Part shown: positions 53,081 to 62,973 of the stretch, piece by piece | How the letters are laid out: each line of letters begins with the position of its first letter | How positions within the stretch are numbered: position 1 is the stretch's first letter | From: Lewinellaceae bacterium | Lineage (GTDB): Bacteria > Bacteroidota > Bacteroidia > Chitinophagales > Saprospiraceae | Direction of reading: 5' to 3' | DNA length: 64,000 nt | Assembly: GCA_020636215.1 (NCBI GenBank) | Contig: JACJYG010000016.1 | Location: forward strand, 1 to 64,000 | Program-made: the position numbers and the translations under genes | Notes under the pieces: model-generated | Told to the model about the DNA's origin: nothing | The model's database searches: none | The model's input: the letters and a program-made list of their open reading frames with translations, nothing else

Positions 53081-55075
53081 TTAGTTTTTCACCACTTTGA
53101 AAGCCTGTATTCCGGCGGGTGTGATCACATGGATATAGTAAAGCCCATTGGCATAGCCGGATAGATTTATGGATTCATTTTCATTGGCTGCCTTCCTTCG
53201 TTCTAAAAGTTGGCCCGAAGAATTGTATATTTCAATGGCTGAAGAATCCAGCCTACTCATCATTAGTTTACCGGAAGTCGGGTTGGGATATAGAATTGCA
53301 GGCTCAATGCCGAATTCATCCGTGCTGTTTGTATTTCCAAATACGACAAACTGCCCCATCATCCCATCATCTTCGTGGCTGAGCATGTGGCAATGGTACA
53401 TGTAGGGGGTACCTTCATCAGCAAAATCTTCAAATTTGGTGATGAAGCTCACCGTGCCGCCCATTGGCGGTACCAGCACCACATCTTTCCTGCCTTGCAT
53501 ATTGGGCGGCGGCGGGCTTCCGTTGATGTCGAGAATGTAAAACTGGACATCGTGGATGTGGAAAGGGTGAGCAATGGCAGTCATATTGGTGAGTTGCCAT
53601 ATCTCTGTATTGTTAAGCGGAATGCGGTAGTTGACTACCTCCATATCAAACCCCGCGCCGTTAATCACAAAGGGGCCGTTGGCCATTCCGGCAGGGCCCA
53701 TTTGAGTTGGTGTAAAGGTAAGGTTGCGGGTTGCCTGAGCGTCAGCCTCCGAATATGGGGTTTGAGCTGCAAGGGCCGAGGGGATGGAAGTAATTGGATC
53801 TGTCGTCGAATCTGCCACATTTAATTGAAGGAGGTTGAAATCACTGCCGTTTAAAGGATTTCCGGTATATCCGGGAATGCTTCCCATCGGCATTACACTG
53901 GGGTTGGCGGCGCCATAAATGCCGTTTGGCAACTCAGAAGCAAAACTCATCAGGCTAACAGATTGCCCTTGCAGGCCGGATAGGTCCACCAGTATTTCCG
54001 CCCTTTCTCCCGGCGCCAGCCTCATACGGCTAAGGGCAACGGGAGCGCCGAGTAAGCCGCCGTCTGATGCAATCTGATAATAGTCCAGGTTGCCTGAAAA
54101 ACCAAGATTGTAAACCCGTTCTGTCGAGCCATTGAGCAGGCGCAGGCGTACAACCTGGGCAGGAAGTTCAAGATGGGGATCTAAGGTTCCATTGCAAAGG
54201 ATGGCATTATCGGAAGCGGTATTGGTTAAAAATTGCTTTTCCGCATTGAAAGAACGCGACTGGATCACGACAGGGAAATCATCAATTCCATATGTCCTGG
54301 GTAATTCTAGCTGAGCTTCCTCATCATCTCTCACGATTATGAACCCAGCCGCTCCCCTGGTGACCTGCTCTTCCGTATGTTCGTGCAGGTGAGGGTGATA
54401 CCAATAGGTGCCGGCTTTATCCAGCACCGTAAACGAGGGCGCCCAAACTTCCCCGGGAGCGATAGGCGTATGCGGCCCGCCGTCATTTTCCGCGGATACG
54501 TGCATTCCATGCCAGTGAACCGTGGTGGTTTCGGATAAATTATTGACCACATTCAAAGTGACATTACTTCCCTTTTCCAGGATCAAAGTCGGTCCTAAGA
54601 TCTCCTGGTTGTATCCGATGGTATTGGTGATAAACCCATCATAGAACGCCACTTGTCCATTTTGTAAATTCAGGTTGATCATCGAGCCAGACAAAGTATC
54701 CGGGATAAATAGTGCATTTTGTGAGGATCCGTTTTCCTCTATAGAAAAATCAGCGCTGATATCGTTATAGTCCGCGCCGGTATTATCCTGGATGACCTGA
54801 ATTCTACCCTGTGAGGTGATGACGTCAGGAACCGTCCAGCTGTAGCTGAACACCCCGGGGCTGATATCTGCCTGTATGGTTTCCCAGCTCTGGCCGCCAT
54901 CCGGAGAAAACAGCAAATCCCAGTTTTGAGTATCGTGAGAAATAAGGACATTCCACTCGATCATTACTTCCTCACCTACGGTAAATGTTTCTCCTCCCTG
55001 AGGCCTGATCAACTCTACATGCCCAAACAGCTGGCTGCCAGTTACCAAAAGAATAAGTATCAATAGGTATTTCAT
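53081..55075 (-). CDS. Multicopper oxidase with type IX secretion sorting domain
   Basis: A 664-residue protein. After the signal, about residues 20-115 form an Ig-like domain (RPQGGETFTVGEEVMIEW). The three-domain oxidase follows with copper motifs HWHGMHV, YWYHPHLHEH, HPFHIHD and HCHMLSHEDDGMM. The last 75 residues (ILYPNPTSGKLMMSRL to QAFKVVKN) are a T9SS type A sorting signal, so the enzyme is exported to the surface or medium, unlike the periplasmic oxidase near 4.7 kb. It lies in the cus-type operon. Confidence 0.92.
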   Translation of the reverse strand: MKYLLILILLVTGSQLFGHVELIRPQGGETFTVGEEVMIEWNVLISHDTQNWDLLFSPDGGQSWETIQADISPGVFSYSWTVPDVITSQGRIQVIQDNTGADYNDISADFSIEENGSSQNALFIPDTLSGSMINLNLQNGQVAFYDGFITNTIGYNQEILGPTLILEKGSNVTLNVVNNLSETTTVHWHGMHVSAENDGGPHTPIAPGEVWAPSFTVLDKAGTYWYHPHLHEHTEEQVTRGAAGFIIVRDDEEAQLELPRTYGIDDFPVVIQSRSFNAEKQFLTNTASDNAILCNGTLDPHLELPAQVVRLRLLNGSTERVYNLGFSGNLDYYQIASDGGLLGAPVALSRMRLAPGERAEILVDLSGLQGQSVSLMSFASELPNGIYGAANPSVMPMGSIPGYTGNPLNGSDFNLLQLNVADSTTDPITSIPSALAAQTPYSEADAQATRNLTFTPTQMGPAGMANGPFVINGAGFDMEVVNYRIPLNNTEIWQLTNMTAIAHPFHIHDVQFYILDINGSPPPPNMQGRKDVVLVPPMGGTVSFITKFEDFADEGTPYMYHCHMLSHEDDGMMGQFVVFGNTNSTDEFGIEPAILYPNPTSGKLMMSRLDSSAIEIYNSSGQLLERRKAANENESINLSGYANGLYYIHVITPAGIQAFKVVKN

Positions 55076-55207
55076 TTTTAATGTTTTATAGACAGGAACC
55101 TGATCAAACTGCTCTTCGTTGAGATTGGGCTTATCTGTCTGGGTATTTGATATATTTCGTGTATTGATGAACTACGAAATTTATCAAATACCCGGAAAGG
55201 CAAAATT

Positions 55208-57007
55208 TTAATGATTGTGAAATTGGTTTGGGTTTGCCTGAGCTGTCGGTTTGCGATCCAGCGGGAACGTCTCCGTGACTGATCCGCACTTGAGCATTTT
55301 CTCTCCAAAATACGGATTGCGGACCGCCTCCTCACTGCTTAGCCAGTCGGCCCCCTCATTATTGAAGGCCATAGGACAGTGCTGCAGGTACAACGCCTCG
55401 CCTCCCGTACCGAAAGCAGTTATGGCCTCTACAAGAGCATTGGTAAAAAAGCTGAACTGCTTTCGCTGTTCTTCAATATCCTCACTCTTTCTTATGGCAT
55501 TTCCATGCGCTTGCAGCGCTTCCACTTTTTCCATCCAGAACATATGCGCATCACCTTTCAATAGGCCCATATCCACTTTTTCGAGAGCCATCAGAATCTG
55601 TTCTGCCCGTTGGCTGGCCTGGCCTGCATCAGAAGCGACAAAGGCATCCTTCAGGAGCAGGTAACTGTCCACGACTCTCATCAACTGTTTCCGAAAAGCT
55701 TCCGGCGTATGGGCGGTGTGGTCGGGCACAGTTGCGGCCATCCCGGTTTGTCGTACGTTCCGGTTCATCATGCTTGCCATATTGTTGAGCTGAGCGGCGG
55801 CATCGATGATAAAAGCGCCGTTGACGACAACACGTTCGCCGGCATCCAACCCTTCTTTGACCAGGTATGCATCACCCACTGCATCTCCGAGCGTCACCTC
55901 CCGAAATTCATAAGAGGGGACGGTGGCGCCGGGCACTTCCACATACACTACGGAACGCGGACCGGTCCACAACACTGCGGTTTTCGGCACAGACAAACTG
56001 CTTTTATCTGTACTTATTTTTGACTTGATGACGCCCCTGATGAACATTTCCGGCTTCAGCAGCCCTCCGGGATTGGCCGCCTCCGCCCGCAGAGCGGCTA
56101 TCCTGGCCTGGGGGTCGATAACAGGGTCGATAAATGAAATGCGGGCGCTGAAGGTGCGCCCGGGAATGGCGGGCACCGTATAAGAAACAACGTCGCCAAC
56201 CCGGGCTTCGGCGAGGTCCTCCTCGTAAGCATCGAACAGCAACCACACCCGGTTCAGGCTGGCAATATCGAACAACACCCCGCCTTCTTTGAGGTAATCT
56301 CCCACAGATACCCGGCGTTTCAGCACCACCCCACTCTGGTCGGCGTAAACAGTAATATTGGATTGCACTTCTTTGGAGCTTTCTATCTCCGAGATGGTAG
56401 CCTCAGGTATTTTCCAGTTGCGAAGTTTGTTCCGGGCAGCTTCCAGCAACTGTGGTTGAGTTTCCTTCCACTTGAGGGCCTCAATAAGCTCTCGCTGGGT
56501 AGTGACCAGTTCCGGAGAATAGATGGTGGCCAGTTTCTGGCCTTTTCTTACCTCTTCGCCGGTAAAGGTGACGAAAAGCTGCTCGATCCTGCCCGGAACA
56601 TGGGCTACCTGGCTGGCGACGAGCCGCTCGTCCGTTTTTACTTTACCGGTCAGGAAGATCGTCTTGGTATTAGCGCCGCTGGCGTTGCCCACAGCGATGG
56701 TTTGTACATTCGCCAGCTTTGCCGCCTCTGGCGTCATTTCCATGACCAGAGGGTTATCAGAAGAGGAGGCTTCACTTAGCGGGATGAGCTCCATGCCACA
56801 GATAGGGCAGTCTCCCGGTTCATCCTGCCGGATCTGCGGGTGCATGGAGCAGGTCCAGATTTCGGCGGCCTGTTCGGTAGCTCCCTGGTGTTGGTGGCCT
56901 TCCTGGCCGGCAGGTTTCGCTGTTTTGCCCCCAAAGATCAGATAGCCTGCACCAAGGCTGACGAGGGCGGTTATGATGATGCTCAGAAATATTTTCCAGT
57001 TATTCAT
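55208..57007 (-). CDS. cusB: CusB-like RND adaptor with HMBD and DUF3347 domains
   Basis: About 599 residues. A membrane anchor (FLSIIITALVSLGAGYLIFG) is followed by a heavy-metal-binding domain (WTCSMHPQI followed by CPICGMELIP). The HlyD core is next, with lipoyl, hairpin and barrel parts up to about residue 410. The last 180 residues, with YLLLKDAFVASDAG and QHCPMAFNNEGADWLSSEE, form a DUF3347-type copper-binding helical domain. An upstream Met adds 12 residues before the anchor and was not chosen. It lies between the TolC and oxidase genes. Confidence 0.92.
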   Translation of the reverse strand: MNNWKIFLSIIITALVSLGAGYLIFGGKTAKPAGQEGHQHQGATEQAAEIWTCSMHPQIRQDEPGDCPICGMELIPLSEASSSDNPLVMEMTPEAAKLANVQTIAVGNASGANTKTIFLTGKVKTDERLVASQVAHVPGRIEQLFVTFTGEEVRKGQKLATIYSPELVTTQRELIEALKWKETQPQLLEAARNKLRNWKIPEATISEIESSKEVQSNITVYADQSGVVLKRRVSVGDYLKEGGVLFDIASLNRVWLLFDAYEEDLAEARVGDVVSYTVPAIPGRTFSARISFIDPVIDPQARIAALRAEAANPGGLLKPEMFIRGVIKSKISTDKSSLSVPKTAVLWTGPRSVVYVEVPGATVPSYEFREVTLGDAVGDAYLVKEGLDAGERVVVNGAFIIDAAAQLNNMASMMNRNVRQTGMAATVPDHTAHTPEAFRKQLMRVVDSYLLLKDAFVASDAGQASQRAEQILMALEKVDMGLLKGDAHMFWMEKVEALQAHGNAIRKSEDIEEQRKQFSFFTNALVEAITAFGTGGEALYLQHCPMAFNNEGADWLSSEEAVRNPYFGEKMLKCGSVTETFPLDRKPTAQANPNQFHNH

Positions 57008-57023
57008 GATGCTTTTATTCGAA

Positions 57024-58265
57024 TTAAGGAATGTATCTTTCAATCTCCGCCTGCGCCATCTGGGTTTTCACCACTGCTGAAAGCGACATGAGGTCGTATT
57101 GAACGAGCTCGTCTTCCAGTTGAAGCAGGTCGATAAAGCTGGCCCCCTCGTTGCTGTAGGCGGCAAGCAACAGTTCAATGGCCGACGAAGTCGTAGCTTT
57201 CTGTTCCTGGTAAAGCCGGTATTTGATCCTGCCGTCTTCCAGGTTGGCGTAAGCCTGTTCAATGGCGCTCCGGAATTGCAGGAAGAGATCCTGCTTTCGC
57301 GTTTCGAGGGCCTGTATTTTCAGCTTTTCTTCCTGTTCCTTGGCCCGGTATTTTTCACGGTAAAGCGGTATCCTGACCCCCACTCTCGGCGAAAGGATAT
57401 CCCTTCCGTTATTAACCGGCTCGGCGTCGGAACGTTTGCCGACGGCTATGTAATCCAGGCCTACCCCGAAAGAGGGCCTTCCTTCCAGGACATTCAGTTC
57501 GATTGAGCGTTGGGCAGCCTCCTGTTGCAGGGTAAACATGCGCAACATCGGGTGCCCCTCCTGAATGTCGTTGAGCAGCGCCGCCCGCTCGTATAGAGGC
57601 TCTGCGAGCGGCAGCGTATCCGCAAGCGTTATGGGTGACTGCTCCGGCCGGTTCAGCAATTGGTTGATCACAGCCAGCGGCTTTTCCTTTTGGTTCTCCA
57701 GGATGTTCAACTCCTCCTCCAGGCCACGGATGCGGATCTGTATCCGCAGCACATCGGCCAGGTTGGCCTTGCCGGCCTCCACTCTTGTGGTGGCGATGGA
57801 TTCGAGCGTCCTGAAAATGTCTATGCTCCTTTGAAGGATCTGCTGGCGTTCATCCAGCTCGTAAAGCTGAAAATAGGCTTGTTTGACCTGGTAGTGAAGG
57901 TTAAGCCGGGAGGCTGCGATCTTCTCGTATTGAGCTTTTGCCATGGCCAGCACGACATTTTTCCTGGCCTCCAGGGTTCCTTTCCAGGGAAACATCTGGG
58001 TGGCGCTGAGGCGAACCCACTGCGGGCCCAGGCGGGTTTCCACCGGCAGGGGAAAAACGCCCAGCCCTGCTTCCGGTTCCGGCAGCTGGCTTACCTGCGG
58101 CGCCTTTTCCAGGGCGGCAAGGTAATCCTGGTATAATGCTTTCAATTCCAGGTTAGCGCTGTCGGCCGCCAGCAATAAGCCATCCAGAGACTGTGCGCTG
58201 GATCTTTGCAAAGAGATAAACAAGAGCAGGGCAAGCCCTGCTATCATTTTATACGGATATTTCAT
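57024..58265 (-). CDS. TolC/CusC-family outer-membrane efflux protein
   Basis: About 413 residues with a signal (MIAGLALLLFISLQRSSAQS) and two helical-hairpin repeats of the OMF family (ALYQDYLAALEKAPQVSQLP; LLLAAYSNEGASFIDLLQLE). It overlaps the CusA gene by 17 bp or by 41 bp with the earlier start, so it is translated with it. It completes the CusABC-type complex. Confidence 0.9.
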   Translation of the reverse strand: MKYPYKMIAGLALLLFISLQRSSAQSLDGLLLAADSANLELKALYQDYLAALEKAPQVSQLPEPEAGLGVFPLPVETRLGPQWVRLSATQMFPWKGTLEARKNVVLAMAKAQYEKIAASRLNLHYQVKQAYFQLYELDERQQILQRSIDIFRTLESIATTRVEAGKANLADVLRIQIRIRGLEEELNILENQKEKPLAVINQLLNRPEQSPITLADTLPLAEPLYERAALLNDIQEGHPMLRMFTLQQEAAQRSIELNVLEGRPSFGVGLDYIAVGKRSDAEPVNNGRDILSPRVGVRIPLYREKYRAKEQEEKLKIQALETRKQDLFLQFRSAIEQAYANLEDGRIKYRLYQEQKATTSSAIELLLAAYSNEGASFIDLLQLEDELVQYDLMSLSAVVKTQMAQAEIERYIP

Positions 58266-61200
58266 CAGTCGTTGCATTTTGATTACCAAACCAATCGTTC
58301 CATTTTAGCTGCCCTTCTTTCCAGATGCTGTAGAGCACCGGAACGGTGAACATCGTCAACAACTGAAGGCACATCCCTCCGAAAGAAGGTATGGCCATCG
58401 GCACCATCACGTCGGCGCCCCGCCCTGTGGAGGTAAGCACCGGCAGTAAGGCCAGTATTGTAGTAGCGGCAGTCATCGTCGCAGGCCGAACCCGGCGCAG
58501 GCCGCCTTCTACGATGGCCTGCCGGATGCCTTCGACAGATTTGGGCTGGTTTTCTTTAAACCGGTCTCTGATGAATGTAGCCACCAGGACGCCATCGTCG
58601 GTAGCAATTCCAAACAAAGCTAGAAACCCTACCCAGACTGCCACACTGAGGTTGATAGGGTGCATCTGGAACAGATCTCGCATATTAGTGTCAAACAGTT
58701 CGAAATTCATGAACCAGGATTGGCCATAGAGCCAGATCATGATAAACCCACCCGAGAATGCGATGAACACACCGGTAAACACCATCGTGGTGACCGCTAC
58801 TGAACGGAATTCGAAGTACAGGATGAGGAAAATTATCCCCAGAGCAATGGGCATCACAATACTCAGGCGTTTACTGGCCCTGACCTGCTGTTCGTAAGTG
58901 CCGGCAAAACGGTAGCTGACCCCGGGAGGCACCACCAGTTCGCCACTATTGATCTTCTCTTCGAGGAACCGTTGAGCATTATTCACCACCGTCACTTCCG
59001 CCTGGCTGGGGTCCCGGTCAAAGAGGACGTATCCCACCAGGAAGCTGTCTTCACTTTTGATGGATTGGGGCCCTTGCCGGTATTCGATATTTACCAGTTC
59101 GCCCAGCGGGATCTGGCCGCCGGACTTTGAAGGCAGTAATATCCGCTTGACAATTTCAGGGTCGCTACGTAACTCCCGGGGGTAACGGACGCGAACCGGG
59201 AAGCGCTCGCGCCCCTCCACCGTCGTGGTCATCATCATGCCGCCAACCGCAGCCTGAATGTGCTTCTGCACCTGCTCTACGGACAGCCCGTGACGGGCAA
59301 TGGCCTGGCGATCGATCTTAAATTCCAGGTAGGGCTTGCCGACAATGCGGTCGGCGAAAACGGCTGATGCTTTGACTCCTTCCACCTCTTTTAGGTATTT
59401 CTCAAGCTGCAGGCCAAACTCCTCGATCGTTTTCAGATCCGGCCCTTTCACTTTAATGCCCATAGGCGCGCGCATGCCCGTTTGCAGCATCACCAGGCGG
59501 GTCTCAATGGGTTGCAGTTTTGGAGCGGAGGTCACACCGGGCAGTTTGGTAGCCGCTACGATCTCCTGCCAGATGTCATCCGGGCTTTTGATGTGCTCCC
59601 GCCACTGGCGGTAGTACTTCCCATTGCGATCTTGAATAAGAGCTCCGTTTTTATCTCTGAGATATTCACCATTCCCATCTACTTTAAACCTGATGCGGTG
59701 GCCGTCTTCATCCACCTTGTATTCCGGTTTATACAGGATGATGTTCTCGAACATGGAAACCGGGGCGGGGTCCAGGGCGCTTTCTACCCGCCCCATTTTC
59801 CCGACTACCGATTCCACCTCCGGGATAGCGGTAACAGCCATGTCGAGCGCCCTCAGGTAGTTGGTGTTCTGCTGAATGCCGGTATGCGGCATGGAGGTTG
59901 GCATAAGTAGAAAGGAACCTTCATTAAGGGAGGGCATAAACTCCTGCCCAGTGTTTTTCAAAATAGTAACTCCCCATATAATAATTCCGGTGACCGAAAG
60001 CAGGAACAACCAGCGAAAGCGTATGAAAAAACGAAGGACCTGCTCGTAGAAATGAATGAGGGTGAAGAAAATCACCATCAACAAAGTAATAATGCCACCG
60101 ACGAATATAAAATTCGTCATCACACTCACATTGACGCCCAAAGGCATCCAGGCACGGGTAAGGAAAAAAGCGACCAGGCCGGCATAAAAGATGTTTTTGC
60201 CCCAGGCATAAACATTGGTGGCCTTTTTAGAGAGATTATCGCTGATCCATATACCCGCTAATTCGAGCAAGGATACAGAAATGACGATCATACCAAGCCA
60301 GAAATTGAAAAGAGTTGAGACTAAGACACCACCCACCAGGAGAACCAAATTAGAAAGATACCGCCAGCGGCTGCTCCTGGGCTGTATGGAGAATAGGCTG
60401 TGCGCCAGTGGGGGCAGCACAGTGATGGCAAGTACAATTGAAGCCAGGAGCGCAAAGGTCTTGGTGAAAGCCAGCGGCCGGAACAGTTTACCCTCCGCCG
60501 CCTCCATCGCAAAGACGGGCAGAAAACTCACAATAGTGGTAGAAACCGCCGTTATTACCGCCGATGCCACTTCAACCGTAGCTTCATAAATGGTCGTCAT
60601 CAGGGATTTCCCCGGCGGCGCCTCTTTTATGTTTTTTACCATGCTTTCCGTCAGCACGATCCCCATGTCAACCATGGTGCCAATAGCTATGGCTATCCCG
60701 GAAAGGGAAACGATATTGGCGTCGATGCCGAATTGCCGCATGGCAATGAAACATATCAGTACCGCCACTGGCAGCGCGCCGGAGACCAAAAGCGATGATT
60801 TTAGGTTGAACAGCATGAGGATAACCACGATCACCGTGATGAGCACTTCCAGGGTGAGCGCTTCTTCCAGGGTGCCGATCGTCTCCTGAATCAGCTGGGT
60901 GCGGTCGTAAAACGGTATGATCTTGACCTGTGAGACAGTGCCGTCTTCCAGCGTTTTGGTGGGAAGCCCGGGCTCGATCTCCGCGATCTTGGCCTTTACA
61001 TTTTTTATCACCTGCATGGGGTTGGAACCGTAACGGGCTACGACTACCCCGCCTACCGCTTCGGCGCCCGATTTATCCAGTGCGCCTCGACGCGTAGCCG
61101 GGCCGATATTCACCCGGGCAACGTCCTTTACGTAAAGGGGAACGTTGTTGTTCACCGCCACTACTGAGTACTCAATATCCTCGATGTTCTTGATGTACCC

Positions 61201-61956
61201 GAGCCCCCGTACGAAGTATTCGGCAAGGTTGATCTCCATGGTCTGCGCGCCGATGTCAATATTGCTGCTTTTGACTGCCGCCATCACTTGTTCCAGCGTG
61301 ATGCGGTTGGCTTTCATGGCATCGGGGTCAACATCGATCTGATACTCCTTGACAAAACCTCCAACAGAAGCTACTTCCGAGACCCCTTCAGCGGAGGATA
61401 ACCCATAGCGCACATAAAAATCCTGAATGGTGCGCAGTTCATGCGGGTCCCATCCTCCGGTAGGGTTGCCTTCGGAGTCTCTCCCCTCTAGCGTGTACCA
61501 GTAGATCTGCCCCAATGCTGTAGCATCCGGCCCTAGGGATGGCTGAACGCCATCGGGCAGCAGGTTGGCAGGCAAGGAGTTCAACTTTTCCAGAATGCGG
61601 GACCGGCTCCAATAGAAGTCGATATCATCCTGAAAAATGATGTAAATGGTGGAGAACCCGAACATAGAGTTGCTCCGGATCGTCTTCACTCCGGGAATGC
61701 CCAGCAGGGCCGAAGTGAGCGGGTAAGAGATCTGGTCTTCCACATCCTGAGGGGATCGTCCCATCCAGCGGGTGAAGACAATTTGTTGGTTCTCGCCGAT
61801 GTCGGGAATGGCATCTACAGCCACGGGGTCTCGGGGCAGCCAGTTTACATTGAGGTCGAAGGGTGAGGTGACGATCCCCCATCCGGCAAAAAACAGGAGT
61901 AGAATCCAGGCAACCAGCTTATTCTCCAGAAAGAATCGAATAGTTGCGTTGAGCAT
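58249..61956 (-). CDS. cusA: CusA-type Cu/Ag RND efflux pump, long form
   Basis: A 1235-residue pump. Helix 4 has IGTMVDMGIVLTESMVKN, similar to the CusA/SilA (HME4) variant. It is about 180 residues longer than E. coli CusA: about residues 525-640 add membrane helices (LSNLVLLVGGVLVSTLFNFW; FIFVGGIITLLMVIFF), and a loop near residue 770 has a repeated D-x-N/D-G pattern (VDEDGHRIRFKVDGNGEYLR). Long CusA forms are known in Bacteroidota. It opens the operon after the HYC_CC_PP gene. Confidence 0.93.
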   Translation of the reverse strand: MLNATIRFFLENKLVAWILLLFFAGWGIVTSPFDLNVNWLPRDPVAVDAIPDIGENQQIVFTRWMGRSPQDVEDQISYPLTSALLGIPGVKTIRSNSMFGFSTIYIIFQDDIDFYWSRSRILEKLNSLPANLLPDGVQPSLGPDATALGQIYWYTLEGRDSEGNPTGGWDPHELRTIQDFYVRYGLSSAEGVSEVASVGGFVKEYQIDVDPDAMKANRITLEQVMAAVKSSNIDIGAQTMEINLAEYFVRGLGYIKNIEDIEYSVVAVNNNVPLYVKDVARVNIGPATRRGALDKSGAEAVGGVVVARYGSNPMQVIKNVKAKIAEIEPGLPTKTLEDGTVSQVKIIPFYDRTQLIQETIGTLEEALTLEVLITVIVVILMLFNLKSSLLVSGALPVAVLICFIAMRQFGIDANIVSLSGIAIAIGTMVDMGIVLTESMVKNIKEAPPGKSLMTTIYEATVEVASAVITAVSTTIVSFLPVFAMEAAEGKLFRPLAFTKTFALLASIVLAITVLPPLAHSLFSIQPRSSRWRYLSNLVLLVGGVLVSTLFNFWLGMIVISVSLLELAGIWISDNLSKKATNVYAWGKNIFYAGLVAFFLTRAWMPLGVNVSVMTNFIFVGGIITLLMVIFFTLIHFYEQVLRFFIRFRWLFLLSVTGIIIWGVTILKNTGQEFMPSLNEGSFLLMPTSMPHTGIQQNTNYLRALDMAVTAIPEVESVVGKMGRVESALDPAPVSMFENIILYKPEYKVDEDGHRIRFKVDGNGEYLRDKNGALIQDRNGKYYRQWREHIKSPDDIWQEIVAATKLPGVTSAPKLQPIETRLVMLQTGMRAPMGIKVKGPDLKTIEEFGLQLEKYLKEVEGVKASAVFADRIVGKPYLEFKIDRQAIARHGLSVEQVQKHIQAAVGGMMMTTTVEGRERFPVRVRYPRELRSDPEIVKRILLPSKSGGQIPLGELVNIEYRQGPQSIKSEDSFLVGYVLFDRDPSQAEVTVVNNAQRFLEEKINSGELVVPPGVSYRFAGTYEQQVRASKRLSIVMPIALGIIFLILYFEFRSVAVTTMVFTGVFIAFSGGFIMIWLYGQSWFMNFELFDTNMRDLFQMHPINLSVAVWVGFLALFGIATDDGVLVATFIRDRFKENQPKSVEGIRQAIVEGGLRRVRPATMTAATTILALLPVLTSTGRGADVMVPMAIPSFGGMCLQLLTMFTVPVLYSIWKEGQLKWNDWFGNQNATTDEISV

Positions 61957-62062
61957 AAGCCTTAATCAGTTTTATATAAATCGATGACGCCTTCTGGGCG
62001 TAAAGTAACGACTTTAACCACTGCGATGAAATATCGAGTGGCACATAAAAACGGACTGTGGC

Positions 62063-62491
62063 CTATAGGCGGAAGACCTGCAACAACACGGATATGTCGT
62101 TGAGGACAATGGGCGGTTTGTACGTTAAGTAGTGGAGTGTATTGGAATCTGTGGCAGGCAGTTGGAAATCAAGAGCTAGGAAAGTTGCAGCCAGGAGAAC
62201 CGGAAGGTTTTTAAGATCGATACGGAAGGGCTGAGCCAGCTGTTCTTCATCCGATTTGACGTATTCTGTCTCGTCATTACAACAGCTCTTTTTTTCTTGT
62301 TGGAGCCCCTCTTCTCCGGAACTGTGGATAGGACAACCCTTCATCGCCTCTACATGGTGGCATGGCTCTGCCTCCATGAAAACAGCCATACTCTTCAGCT
62401 CACTCCCGCAGTAGTGCTTGTTGAGCACAATGCCTGTCGAGCTAAGCAGAAGCAAAAAAGCCAGAGTAATATGGGCTATCCTGTAGAGCAA
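62063..62491 (-). CDS. HYC_CC_PP family protein (copy 2)
   Basis: About 142 residues. The signal (LLYRIAHITLAFLLLLSSTG) leads to NKHYCGSE, then the Cys pair KSCCNDE and a PP near the end (YKPPIVLND). A TTG start at 62491 is proposed because an upstream open extension would contain the promoter -7 box; the longer frame would begin at TTG 62545. It precedes cusA by 106 bp on the same strand, mirroring copy 1 at the other end of the operon. Confidence 0.75.
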   Translation of the reverse strand: MLYRIAHITLAFLLLLSSTGIVLNKHYCGSELKSMAVFMEAEPCHHVEAMKGCPIHSSGEEGLQQEKKSCCNDETEYVKSDEEQLAQPFRIDLKNLPVLLAATFLALDFQLPATDSNTLHYLTYKPPIVLNDISVLLQVFRL

Positions 62492-62508
62492 TTTGTTTTT
62501 TGTTTTTG

Positions 62509-62516
62509 CAAAGATA
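62509..62516 (-). promoter_or_regulatory. -7 promoter box of the cus-type operon
   Basis: TATCTTTG on the minus strand matches TAnnTTTG, 17 bp before the proposed TTG start. No clear -33 TTG at the standard spacing, which suits an activator-dependent promoter. Confidence 0.5.
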
Positions 62517-62812
62517 AAATAGTCTGAGGAGAAGGTTTTATACAATTTTGGTGCTTCTTTATATTATACTGGCGATCAAAATGAACTATCTCTCTTATCC
62601 TTGAACTTGGCAAAAGGATAAAACTCAGGAAAGTGAATAAAATTTGTAGCTTTCTCTGTTTCTCTTCGGTAATCAAGTGTACTTTAAGACAGGGAATAGC
62701 GTGATACTCCCCCCCTATCAAAAAGGGCCTCCCAAAACCACCAAAAATCCCTCTTGACAATCAGCACGTTACAAACCCAAAATCTGTTATCAAAAACGAG
62801 TACCTTTATGAT

Positions 62813-62908
62813 ATGGAAAAACGTGCCGCCATCTACGCCAGGGTCTCCGCTTTAGACAAGACAACAAGGGACAGGACCGATAAAATCAACGGAAAACAAA
62901 TGTATTGA
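62813..62908 (+). pseudogene. N-terminal remnant of a serine recombinase
   Basis: Thirty-one codons, MEKRAAIYARVSALDKTTRD onward, match the start of the resolvase/invertase domain with its catalytic Ser in YARVS. The frame then stops; the full protein would be several hundred residues. It marks the edge of the metal island and a likely past mobile element. Confidence 0.6.
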
Positions 62909-62973
62909 ACTTTCATGTAGTATGAATTTTAGCAGTCAGCAAAATTTTGCCAGGAAATATTCCAAAAACAATT

